Below are positions 23,248-29,345 of a stretch of 29,345 nucleotides of DNA, one piece after another. Both the position numbers and the translations under genes were made by a program. Within the stretch, counting starts at the first letter, position 1. Each line of letters begins with the position of its first letter. Under the pieces are notes generated by a model. It was not told where the DNA came from. It searched no databases and saw nothing but the letters and a program-made list of their open reading frames with translations. The DNA comes from RGIG6353 sp964650465 (GTDB taxonomy: Bacteria > Bacillota > Clostridia > Oscillospirales > SIG627). The stretch is from the NCBI GenBank assembly GCA_964650465.1, contig CAZYTA010000033.1, positions 1-29,345 of the forward strand, read 5' to 3'.

Positions 23248-24846
23248 TTACGTGGCAACCTTTGCCGCATATGGATTTCTGTCTATTACACCTATGATAG
23301 TTTTATCAAGAAGCGGAATGGGAACTCTCTCGAAATTGTCAAAGGCTTTTTCTATTGTGTCCGCTATTTCACAGAGAAGGTCTATCATCAGGTCCATTCG
23401 CTGAATATCGCACTTATCAACATTTACAAGCTCAAGATTCCATGCATAGCTTTCTCTTGCCGCTACAGCGGTTTCAATGGCGCTTCTTATTCCGCCGATG
23501 AACTTGCTCAGATATTGTCCTGCAAGCTCCGGATAGCTGAATTGAAGAGCCGCCGCTTTGGAGTAAAGCTCATCACGCTTTGCAAAAGCCTTTACAAGCT
23601 CAAGCCCCGCTCTGAGCATATCGTGAAGCGAGAGCATAGATGCCATACAGTAATTCTCTATATCGTCGGCAGGCGTCCAATTGCCGAGCTTTTCCTGTAT
23701 TTCCTTGAGTGTGTTGTCCATATCGTCGACAAAAGCGGGCTTTTCGATTGCTTCAAGGAGAGCTGTGCGAAGTGCAGGTGCCGTGAACAGGCAGTTTTTG
23801 AGTCTCGGAGACCAGTTATGGTCCAGGTTATGCTTGACGATAACCTCGTGGAGCATATACACAATGCTTGTGTAGGGGGTAACTCTTCCGAACAGAGTTT
23901 TTTCAATAAGCTCATCGTTGCGCTCACGAGCCTCAAGCTTTCCTGTCATATAAAGTCCTGCCCTTGCAAAGGTGGACCACTGACACCAGAGGTTTCTTCC
24001 GCAGTTATTTTCCCAATTTGTGATGATTGCGCCAAGCTTTTCGGGGTCATCGGTTTCTGCCTCATCTTCAAGGAATGCTTCTATCTCGTCGGGCTGAACG
24101 GGAATATCCGTGTGGGCAAGAAGGTGACCGCTGAGTCTCTGATATGTAATAAAGGTCTCCCAACTGTTGTCACAGGGACCTACAACAAGGTCCTTAAAGC
24201 CCAACTCACGGAAGAATTTTATACTTTCGGGTCTGTGTCCGTAATAGTTCCAGTCAAAGAGAAATACCTCTCGGCTGAATGGCTCGCAAAGAGGCTTGTC
24301 CATCCATATCATATCGTCCCATATTGCGGGCTTGATGCCGTCGGCAAGAAGATTGTCGCAAATCTTTGCAAGGAATTTTGCATAGTCCATTTTTGTTTCG
24401 GGAGTAAGATGTGTTTCGTCACCGCCTATGTGTACCATTCCTGTACCGAAAGCCTCGGCATATTCGCGAACAATGTTCATTACAAAGCTTTCTGCCTCGG
24501 GATTGTAAAAGTCAAGCTGTGTCATGTGGTCCATTTTGAGATGACGGTATCTCTCCTGTGCAAAGAAATGCTCCATATGTCCCACAACATTTGTCATGGG
24601 GAATACAAACAAGTCTCGCTTTTTGCACTCGTCCACTATCCACCTTGCATCATCGTAGGTTATGACTCCCTCCCGTATAATGCCGTAGATGCTCTTGAAT
24701 TCCATAGCTCCCTCAAGATAGAGACCGATACCGTTGTAGTCCATTCTTTTGAGAAGCTCAATAATGTTTAAAAATTCTCTCTTGTCGAATACTCTCTGGC
24801 GTGCCATATCATGCATTATCCAACGTCTTTTAAAAACCTTTGCCAT
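23248..24846 (-). CDS. Cytoplasmic GH20 beta-N-acetylhexosaminidase-like enzyme
   Basis: This is a 532-residue protein with no signal peptide. The GH20 TIM barrel begins near residue 7 (KRRWIMHDMARQRVFD) and the catalytic Asp-Glu pair is in HIGGDETH (Asp143, Glu144), the GH20 signature for substrate-assisted hydrolysis of terminal GlcNAc/GalNAc. WDDMIWMD and ITNWENN are later barrel strands. The last ~170 residues are mostly helical and unassigned. The lack of a signal suggests it acts on imported oligosaccharides or recycled wall fragments. It follows apbE by 13 bases with GAGAGG upstream and is last in that operon. Confidence 0.85.
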   Translation of the reverse strand: MAKVFKRRWIMHDMARQRVFDKREFLNIIELLKRMDYNGIGLYLEGAMEFKSIYGIIREGVITYDDARWIVDECKKRDLFVFPMTNVVGHMEHFFAQERYRHLKMDHMTQLDFYNPEAESFVMNIVREYAEAFGTGMVHIGGDETHLTPETKMDYAKFLAKICDNLLADGIKPAIWDDMIWMDKPLCEPFSREVFLFDWNYYGHRPESIKFFRELGFKDLVVGPCDNSWETFITYQRLSGHLLAHTDIPVQPDEIEAFLEDEAETDDPEKLGAIITNWENNCGRNLWCQWSTFARAGLYMTGKLEARERNDELIEKTLFGRVTPYTSIVYMLHEVIVKHNLDHNWSPRLKNCLFTAPALRTALLEAIEKPAFVDDMDNTLKEIQEKLGNWTPADDIENYCMASMLSLHDMLRAGLELVKAFAKRDELYSKAAALQFSYPELAGQYLSKFIGGIRSAIETAVAARESYAWNLELVNVDKCDIQRMDLMIDLLCEIADTIEKAFDNFERVPIPLLDKTIIGVIDRNPYAAKVAT

Positions 24847-24859
24847 TTGTTACTACCTC

Positions 24860-25831
24860 TCATTTCTTTAGTGTACCGTAGTGGATATATTGATTATCGG
24901 CTGTTATCCACATAACACCGATATCGTCAAATTGTTCAAGTATTTTCTTACCGTCCTCAACTGACATATTGAAAAGTGCTGTTGAAAGTGCATCAGCCCA
25001 AGCTCCGTCCTTGTAGAGTACGGACACCGATTTGTACAGTTCTGACGGATAAAGTGTGTCAGGGGAGATTATGTGATGGTAACTTTTGCCGTTATATTCA
25101 AAGTACCGTTGATAGCTTCCGCTTGTCACAAGGCATGAATCAGTGACCTTGACCGCATCGGCAATTCCGCCGCCCTCGGGAGCTTGGATTCCAACAGACC
25201 AGCCGCTTCCGTCCTTGCCGCCTATGACCATAACATTTCCGCCCATATTTACATAAAGGTTATCAAGCCCTGCTTCTGTGAGCTTTTCTCTCAATACATC
25301 CGATATAATACCCTTTGCCACAGCGCCCATATCAAAGGACATTTCGCTGTCTGTCAGAGTAATTTTGACCTTGTCTGAATTGTAAGCATGATAAGAAATG
25401 CAGGATATATCCGTATGCTTTGCGGCTTCTTCAAGCTTTGCTTTGTCGGGGAGATAGGGAATATCGGATTCCCTTGCCTCATGCCAGAGAGACAGTACCG
25501 ACCCCATTGCTATGTTACAGTATCCGTTTGTCACATTTTCTGCTTTTATCCCGAAGGCAATGGCATTTGCCAGTTTGAGGCTTACCTCGGATTTTTTTGT
25601 CTCGTTCAGTTTTTTCAGCTCACCGTTGTCATATATGTCGAAAACAGCGTCATATTCTTTAAGCGTTTCCTCGACAATGCTGCAGGCTTTGTCAAAATCT
25701 TCATCGGAGTCAAAATACCCGTCAAGGGATACAACGGTATCTAAGTATCCAAAAAACTGTGTGCTCTGTCTTGACTCAGAACAGGATATAAGAAAAAGCG
25801 AAAGAATGAGTACCAAAACAAGTTTTTTCAT
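24860..25831 (-). CDS. apbE: FAD:protein FMN transferase ApbE, lipoprotein
   Basis: ApbE cleaves FAD and attaches FMN to a Thr in exported or membrane proteins. The 323-residue protein has a lipobox ending at Cys17 (LISC) and ApbE motifs: FFGYLDTVVSLDGYF, FDMGAVAKGIISDVL, NMGGNVMVIGGKDG and GSYQRYFEYNGKSYHHI. Its likely substrates in this window are RnfG (Thr155) and RnfD (Thr161). The start overlaps the Gx gene stop (ATGA), so translation is coupled. Confidence 0.94.
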   Translation of the reverse strand: MKKLVLVLILSLFLISCSESRQSTQFFGYLDTVVSLDGYFDSDEDFDKACSIVEETLKEYDAVFDIYDNGELKKLNETKKSEVSLKLANAIAFGIKAENVTNGYCNIAMGSVLSLWHEARESDIPYLPDKAKLEEAAKHTDISCISYHAYNSDKVKITLTDSEMSFDMGAVAKGIISDVLREKLTEAGLDNLYVNMGGNVMVIGGKDGSGWSVGIQAPEGGGIADAVKVTDSCLVTSGSYQRYFEYNGKSYHHIISPDTLYPSELYKSVSVLYKDGAWADALSTALFNMSVEDGKKILEQFDDIGVMWITADNQYIHYGTLKK

Positions 25832-26331
25832 TTTTCGCCTCCTATTCTTATCAATGCAGGCTTTACACCGTGGAGGAATATTGCGTTTGCAATACCGAAT
25901 ACTATACCGGAAATTATAAGTAATGGCAGATATGGCAGCATGGATGCAGGTGTGTATACCAAACTGATTACGGCAAACTGGGCAAGATTATGGGTCAGTG
26001 CCGCAAACACACTGATGCACGCCGTGGACGCGCCCTTGAATACCAGGGCAAGTATTATCATAACACAAATTGAAGATATACCGCCCGACAGACTGAGCAA
26101 ACCAGCCATTGCACCTCTCGTCAGAAGTGCGAACAGTGCCTTCAAAATGCTTATTGAAAATGCCGTTTTTTTATCTATACAAAACAGTGCAAACATCACG
26201 GCAATATTGGACAGCCCCACCTTTACCCCCGGGCATTGAGGAACGAAAACAAACATTCCCTCAACAAATGACAGCACCAGTGCAACAGCACAAAGCAAGG
26301 CGGTAAGAGTAAGCTTTTTTGTGTTATTCAT
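25828..26331 (-). CDS. Gx transporter family / heptaprenyl diphosphate synthase component I-like protein
   Basis: This is a 167-residue membrane protein with about five helices. The phrases LCAVALVLSFVEGMFVFVP, CPGVKVGLSNIAVMFALF and RGAMAGLLSLSGGISSICVM are typical of the family annotated as Gx transporter or heptaprenyl diphosphate synthase subunit I. Its real substrate is not established. It commonly sits with NusG-domain-II and ApbE genes, as here; the start overlaps the NusG-II gene stop (TGATG). A role in redox cofactor or electron-transfer biogenesis is inferred from that context. Confidence 0.85.
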   Translation of the reverse strand: MNNTKKLTLTALLCAVALVLSFVEGMFVFVPQCPGVKVGLSNIAVMFALFCIDKKTAFSISILKALFALLTRGAMAGLLSLSGGISSICVMIILALVFKGASTACISVFAALTHNLAQFAVISLVYTPASMLPYLPLLIISGIVFGIANAIFLHGVKPALIRIGGEK

Positions 26332-26687
26332 CAGCTCACCGTATCAACGTCACCGTTGTCCTTTACTATCTTTAATACTGTTTCGTTGGGCAGACATGCC
26401 GCCCACTGTCCGGATAGGGAAAGCTTCCCTGTTTCGATACATACCTTGTCGGGGCAGTCCGAATGTTCAAACCAAGCACTTTTGCCGTCGCCTGTCAGCA
26501 CTACTCCGTTTTCAAGTACTTCTTCAAAGGGGACACCAAGCGAATATGAGCGGTAAAGCTTACCGTTTATCCATATTTCTGCTGTATCACCCGAATCCTT
26601 TGATGTAAACAAAAAAGCAAGGAGCGCTATTATCAAAAGTGCGGTCAACAGCAAAACATCCCTTTTTTGAAATAACCTTCTTTTCAT
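26331..26687 (-). CDS. NusG domain II-containing exported protein
   Basis: The ATG at 26687 is chosen because AAGGAG lies eight bases upstream; earlier in-frame codons overlap the promoter. The 118-residue protein has an N-terminal helix (about 10-28) and an extracytoplasmic NusG-II-like domain (AEIWINGKLYRSYSL, NGVVLTGDGKSAWFEHSDCPDKVCIETGKLS, WAACLPNETVLKI) with a conserved pair CPDKVC. It is the first gene of the NusG-II-Gx-apbE-GH20 operon. Such proteins occur beside FMN-dependent electron-transfer genes; a biochemical role is not known. Confidence 0.88.
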   Translation of the reverse strand: MKRRLFQKRDVLLLTALLIIALLAFLFTSKDSGDTAEIWINGKLYRSYSLGVPFEEVLENGVVLTGDGKSAWFEHSDCPDKVCIETGKLSLSGQWAACLPNETVLKIVKDNGDVDTVS

Positions 26688-26706
26688 AATACATCTCCTT
26701 TCGGTT

Positions 26707-26735
26707 AGTATATACCAATTTAAAACAATAGTCAA
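26707..26735 (-). promoter_or_regulatory. Vegetative promoter of the NusG-II-Gx-apbE-GH20 operon
   Basis: On the minus strand TTGACT, a 17-base spacer and TATACT precede the AAGGAG site and the ATG at 26687. Transcription should start near base 26700. Confidence 0.8.
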
Positions 26736-26792
26736 GTTTTAATAAAATTATAATTGCCGCATTTTTATTTTTAATGCTTTGTTTTATTTGTT

Positions 26793-26821
26793 TTGACAAA
26801 AGCATAATTATGTTGTATAAT
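26793..26821 (+). promoter_or_regulatory. Consensus vegetative promoter of uppP
   Basis: TTGACA, a 17-base spacer and TATAAT match the sigma-A consensus exactly. The expected start site (near 26828) falls directly before GGAGG at 26829-26833, giving a leader of only about 14 bases. Confidence 0.88.
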
Positions 26822-26841
26822 AACAGTCGGAGGAAATAGAT

Positions 26842-27657
26842 ATGAATATTACAGATTTGTTTTTGACTTTTATCATAGGTGTAATCGAGGGGATTACCGA
26901 ATGGTTACCCATAAGCAGTACGGGACATATGATACTCTTTAACGAGTTTTTTCCCTTGGGTTTTTCCGAGGGCTTTTATGACCTTTTTCTTGTTGTGATA
27001 CAGCTTGGCGCAATACTTGCCGTTATTATGATATACTGGAACAAGCTGTTTCCGTTTTCTTTTAAAAAAGGTGAGGCAGTTGTAAAGAAGGATATTTTTG
27101 CTCTGTGGATAAAGATATTGGTATCTTGCGTTCCTGCGGCTGTTATAGGAATACTTTTTGAAGATGTTTTTGACCGTCTTTTCTACAATGCAACATCTGT
27201 TTCGGTAGCATTGATAGTATTTGGAATTTTCTTCATTCTTATAGAAACCTTTAATAAAAAGATGCCTAAAATTAATTCGATTTCCGAGATAACACTGAAT
27301 ACAGCTTTGCTAATAGGTGTTTTTCAGGTTCTCGCTGCAGTGTTTCCCGGTGTGTCACGATCCGGTGCAACTATACTCGGTGCTCTTCTGATCGGTGTAT
27401 CCCGTACGGTTGCCGCAGAGTATACCTTTTATCTTGCAGTTCCAGTAATGGCAGGAGCAAGTCTGCTGAAGCTGGTGAAGTTCGGATTTGATTTTTCGCT
27501 TGCCGAGGTTACATATCTTATAATCGGAATGGTAACAGCCTTTGCAGTATCTGTAATCGCCATTAAATTCCTTATCGGATATGTTAAAAAGCACGACTTC
27601 AAGGTGTTTGGCATATACAGAATAATTTTGGGAATTTTGGTTTTAATTCTCCTTTAA
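26842..27657 (+). CDS. uppP: Undecaprenyl-diphosphatase UppP (BacA)
   Basis: UppP dephosphorylates undecaprenyl diphosphate to recycle the wall lipid carrier and can confer bacitracin resistance. The 271-residue membrane protein has the two family motifs, EGITEWLPISSTGH at 16-29 and PGVSRSG at 169-175 (Arg173, Ser174), and about eight helices. GGAGG lies eight bases before the ATG. It has its own promoter and is divergent from the NusG-II operon. Confidence 0.96.
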   Translation: MNITDLFLTFIIGVIEGITEWLPISSTGHMILFNEFFPLGFSEGFYDLFLVVIQLGAILAVIMIYWNKLFPFSFKKGEAVVKKDIFALWIKILVSCVPAAVIGILFEDVFDRLFYNATSVSVALIVFGIFFILIETFNKKMPKINSISEITLNTALLIGVFQVLAAVFPGVSRSGATILGALLIGVSRTVAAEYTFYLAVPVMAGASLLKLVKFGFDFSLAEVTYLIIGMVTAFAVSVIAIKFLIGYVKKHDFKVFGIYRIILGILVLILL

Positions 27658-27659
27658 TA

Positions 27660-27688
27660 TTGATTTTTGAAGATTAAAGATGTATAAT
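27660..27688 (+). promoter_or_regulatory. Promoter of the phosphoribosyltransferase gene
   Basis: TTGATT, a 17-base spacer and TATAAT lie between the uppP stop and the ATG at 27710, so the downstream gene has its own promoter; no terminator separates it from uppP. Confidence 0.8.
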
Positions 27689-27709
27689 ACACGAAAAGGA
27701 GTTGAATGT

Positions 27710-28264
27710 ATGAATTATTATCCTATAACAATAGCGGGAGTAGACAGAAAGCTTCCCATATGCAGAGTGACCGATGACCTTTACATAGGCGCATTCGTTA
27801 TATTCGGAGATACCGAGCTGACGGTTGCCTCTGCCACAGCTCTTCTTGAAAAGGCACCCGAGTACGATTATATCATTACAGCAGAGGCGAAGGGAATACC
27901 CCTCGTTTACGAAATGGCAAGACAGGCTGATGCAAAATACCTTCTCGCCCGTAAAAAGCCCAAGCTTTATATGACAGGCGTATTTGAGGTTGAGGTAAAT
28001 TCAATCACCACCGAAAGCCAGCAAAAGCTTTACCTCGATGTTGAGGATGCAAATCTCATGAAGGGTAAGCGCATACTTATCGTCGATGATGTTATTTCAA
28101 CAGGCGAGTCTCTCAAGGCTATTGAAACTCTGGTTGAAAAGGCAGGCGGTATTATCTGCGGAAAAATGGCAATCCTCGCAGAGGGGGTTGCGGCTGACAG
28201 AGAGGATATAATCTATCTTGAAAGACTTCCTCTCTTCAATCCCGACGGAACGGTAAAGGAATAA
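27710..28264 (+). CDS. Phosphoribosyltransferase, adenine PRTase-like
   Basis: The ATG at 27710 is chosen because AAGGAG lies eight bases upstream; an earlier Met at 27680 overlaps the promoter -10. The 184-residue protein has the type I PRTase PRPP-binding loop ILIVDDVISTGES at 122-134, and YDYIITAEAKGIPLVYEMAR and KPKLYMTG earlier. The pattern fits purine salvage enzymes near adenine phosphoribosyltransferase (Apt) or XPRT; the base preference is not certain. A strong terminator follows. Confidence 0.88.
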   Translation: MNYYPITIAGVDRKLPICRVTDDLYIGAFVIFGDTELTVASATALLEKAPEYDYIITAEAKGIPLVYEMARQADAKYLLARKKPKLYMTGVFEVEVNSITTESQQKLYLDVEDANLMKGKRILIVDDVISTGESLKAIETLVEKAGGIICGKMAILAEGVAADREDIIYLERLPLFNPDGTVKE

Positions 28265-28269
28265 TTCCG

Positions 28270-28304
28270 AGGTCAACGGCAAGTGCTCTGCCGTTGACCT
28301 TTTT
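28270..28304 (+). terminator. Terminator of the phosphoribosyltransferase gene
   Basis: A perfect 12-bp stem AGGTCAACGGCA / TGCCGTTGACCT with a seven-base loop and T5, starting five bases after the stop. Confidence 0.93.
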
Positions 28305-28312
28305 CACTTTAT

Positions 28313-28412
28313 AGGAAATTGCTTTGAATCAACCTCGCCGTTATGCTTTATTTTTCGTTTTGAAAAAGGTAAGGATCGGCGAGAATTGCCAGCGGCGGCT
28401 CGCCGCTGTTTA
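28313..28412 (+). repeat. Structured intergenic repeat copy R4 (full length)
   Basis: It has AGGAAATTGC, then CAACCTCGCCGTT, an inner hairpin (TTTTTC / GAAAAA), CGGCGAG at 28377-28383, which pairs with CTCGCCG at 28334-28340, and a 3' hairpin AGCGGCG-GCT-CGCCGCT at 28391-28407. The layout matches units A and B, with a different sequence between the paired segments. It lies just after a terminator and about 27 bases before the promoter of the lysine riboswitch. Confidence 0.82.
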
Positions 28413-28438
28413 TATTTCGACAAAATATTAAATAATTC

Positions 28439-28467
28439 TTGACAAATTAACAACAAGATGTTAATAT
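28439..28467 (+). promoter_or_regulatory. Promoter of the lysine riboswitch transcript
   Basis: TTGACA, a 17-base spacer and TAATAT; the start is expected near 28474, at the beginning of the riboswitch. Confidence 0.88.
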
Positions 28468-28473
28468 TAGGGC

Positions 28474-28640
28474 AGTGGTAGAGGCGCGACGGTTAAGAGT
28501 AGCTGTCACAAAGGCAAAGGAGCAGACAGTGAAAGGAATCGCCGCCGAAATCCGAAAAATATCCTTGTATACTGTTTTTCGGGTTGGTTGGCTTGTAAAA
28601 TATGCAGTCAACTGTCACATTTATGTGGAGTGCTATCGTT
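28474..28640 (+). promoter_or_regulatory. Lysine riboswitch (L box) aptamer
   Basis: Typical lysine-aptamer segments occur in order: GTAGAGGCGCGAC and AAGAGTA at the 5' end, AAGGCAAAGG, GAAAGGAATCGCCGCCGAA, a hairpin CCGAAAAA ... TTTTTCGG, GGTTGG, ACTGTCACA, and TGTGGAGTGCTATC at the 3' end. GGTAG near the 5' end pairs with CTATC near the 3' end to close P1. The downstream terminator and NhaC-type gene fit the known lysine-transport use of this riboswitch; high lysine should stop transcription. Confidence 0.9.
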
Positions 28641-28649
28641 TGTGACTAT

Positions 28650-28686
28650 TGTCGTGGGTGGTAGCGCCCATGACATTTTTTATTTT
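28650..28686 (+). terminator. Riboswitch-controlled terminator
   Basis: TGTCGTGGG and CCCATGACA form a 9-bp stem (one G-T pair) with an eight-base loop, then TTTTTTATTTT, 17 bases before the NhaC-type start. It follows the riboswitch, so it is the likely expression platform. Confidence 0.85.
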
Positions 28687-28702
28687 AAAAGGAGAAAAAA
28701 TC

Positions 28703-29345
28703 ATGGCAAAGAAACTTATCCCGACAATTGCCATAATTGCATTCGTCGTGCTTTTTGCTGTTCTCTGTTTTATGACAGGTGACATCACAAGCCCCGTTGC
28801 AACATTATGGTCACTCTTTCCCCCTGTTATAGCTATCGGACTTGCGCTCATTACAAAAGAGGTTTATTCATCTCTTTTTGTAGGTATTCTTACAGGCGGT
28901 CTTTTGGCTACAGGCTTTAACCCCATTCACACAATCGACGCTGTTACGGATACAGGTATTATCGCAGCAGTATCAGGTACAGCAGGTATCTTCTCATTCC
29001 TTGTTTTCCTGGGAATCATAGTTGCCCTTCTTAACAAGGCGGGCGGCTCCAGAGCCTTCGGCGAATGGGCTGCAAAGCATGTTAAGTCAAAGATAGGCGC
29101 ATCACTTGCTACATTCGTTTTCGGCGTTCTTATTTTCATCGATGACTATTTCAACTGTCTCACAGTCGGCGCCGTAATGCGCCCTGTAACCGACAGCGCA
29201 AAGGTTTCCAGAGCTAAGCTCGCTTACCTCATTGACGCTACAGCGGCTCCCGTTTGTATGATTGCTCCTATTTCCTCATGGGCTGCGGCAGTTGCAAGCT
29301 ATGCTCCCGACGGAGAAGGTATTTCACTCTTTGTAAAGGCTATTC
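28703..29345 (+). CDS. NhaC-family transporter, likely lysine transporter, 3' end beyond window
   Basis: The ATG at 28703 follows AAAAGGAG with nine bases between. The frame stays open to the window edge (214 residues visible). The protein begins AKKLIPTIAIIAFVVLFAVL and has several membrane helices, with LWSLFPPVIAIGLALITKEV, IFIDDYFNCLTVGAVMRPV and RAKLAYLIDATAAPVCMIAP, typical of the NhaC Na+/H+ antiporter superfamily. NhaC-type proteins controlled by lysine riboswitches (LysW group) are candidate lysine transporters, so lysine uptake is inferred from the riboswitch rather than the protein itself. Confidence 0.9.
   Translation, partial: MAKKLIPTIAIIAFVVLFAVLCFMTGDITSPVATLWSLFPPVIAIGLALITKEVYSSLFVGILTGGLLATGFNPIHTIDAVTDTGIIAAVSGTAGIFSFLVFLGIIVALLNKAGGSRAFGEWAAKHVKSKIGASLATFVFGVLIFIDDYFNCLTVGAVMRPVTDSAKVSRAKLAYLIDATAAPVCMIAPISSWAAAVASYAPDGEGISLFVKAI

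Noticed and set aside
23515..24771. A 418-codon open frame on the plus strand
   Set aside because: It lies opposite the GH20 gene, has a Cys/His/Val-rich shadow composition, no ribosome binding site and no recognisable domain.

Overview
The window looks like a low-to-mid GC chromosome segment of an anaerobic gut-type Clostridia bacterium, probably in the Ruminococcaceae/Oscillospirales. The grounds are a clostridial-order Rnf operon (C-D-G-E-A-B), SpoVG, Gram-positive style ribosome binding sites (AAGGAG), a lysine riboswitch, and a secreted serpin of a kind known from gut Ruminococcaceae (for example the siropins of Eubacterium siraeum). The taxonomic placement is inference; no rRNA or tRNA gene was seen.

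Layout. Bases 1-1002 (+) hold an accessory module: the 3' part of a DUF4417 gene, a stand-alone DUF6883 (polymorphic-toxin type) protein and a DUF4926 (immunity-type) protein. Bases 1356-7553 (-) are a four-gene envelope operon: a lipoprotein, an anchored protein with a KPVIYLYP module, a four-helix membrane protein and a large lipoprotein ending in an inhibitory-type serpin. Bases 7769-12347 (-) are murC followed by three genes matching Bacillus YdjG-YdjH-YdjI (zinc ribbon, TPM, SPFH), a membrane-stress module here lacking a linked PspA. spoVG (12432-12716, +) diverges from murC. Bases 12920-17821 (-) are the complete Rnf ferredoxin:NAD+ oxidoreductase operon.

Bases 18290-22958 (+) form a polar amino-acid ABC transporter (binding protein, permease with an unusual extracytoplasmic N-terminal domain, ATPase), a small unknown protein and an M18 aminopeptidase: uptake plus peptide breakdown. 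Bases 23248-26687 (-) are a NusG-domain-II protein, a Gx-family membrane protein, the flavin transferase ApbE and a cytoplasmic GH20 hexosaminidase. ApbE is the expected enzyme for attaching FMN to RnfG and RnfD, so this cluster and the Rnf operon probably work together. uppP (26842) and a phosphoribosyltransferase (27710) follow on the + strand. The window ends in an NhaC-family transporter under a lysine riboswitch with a consensus promoter and a terminator.

The most unusual non-coding signal is a family of structured intergenic repeats (core caacctcgccgtttt) found at least six times, plus one diverged copy. Three full-length copies (~100 nt) carry a CTCGCC/GGCGAG pair and a 3' hairpin whose bases covary between copies. 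Shorter copies abut the stop codons of minus-strand genes, and four copies lie next to an independent terminator. The other candidates for novelty are the serpin operon and the permease fusion.
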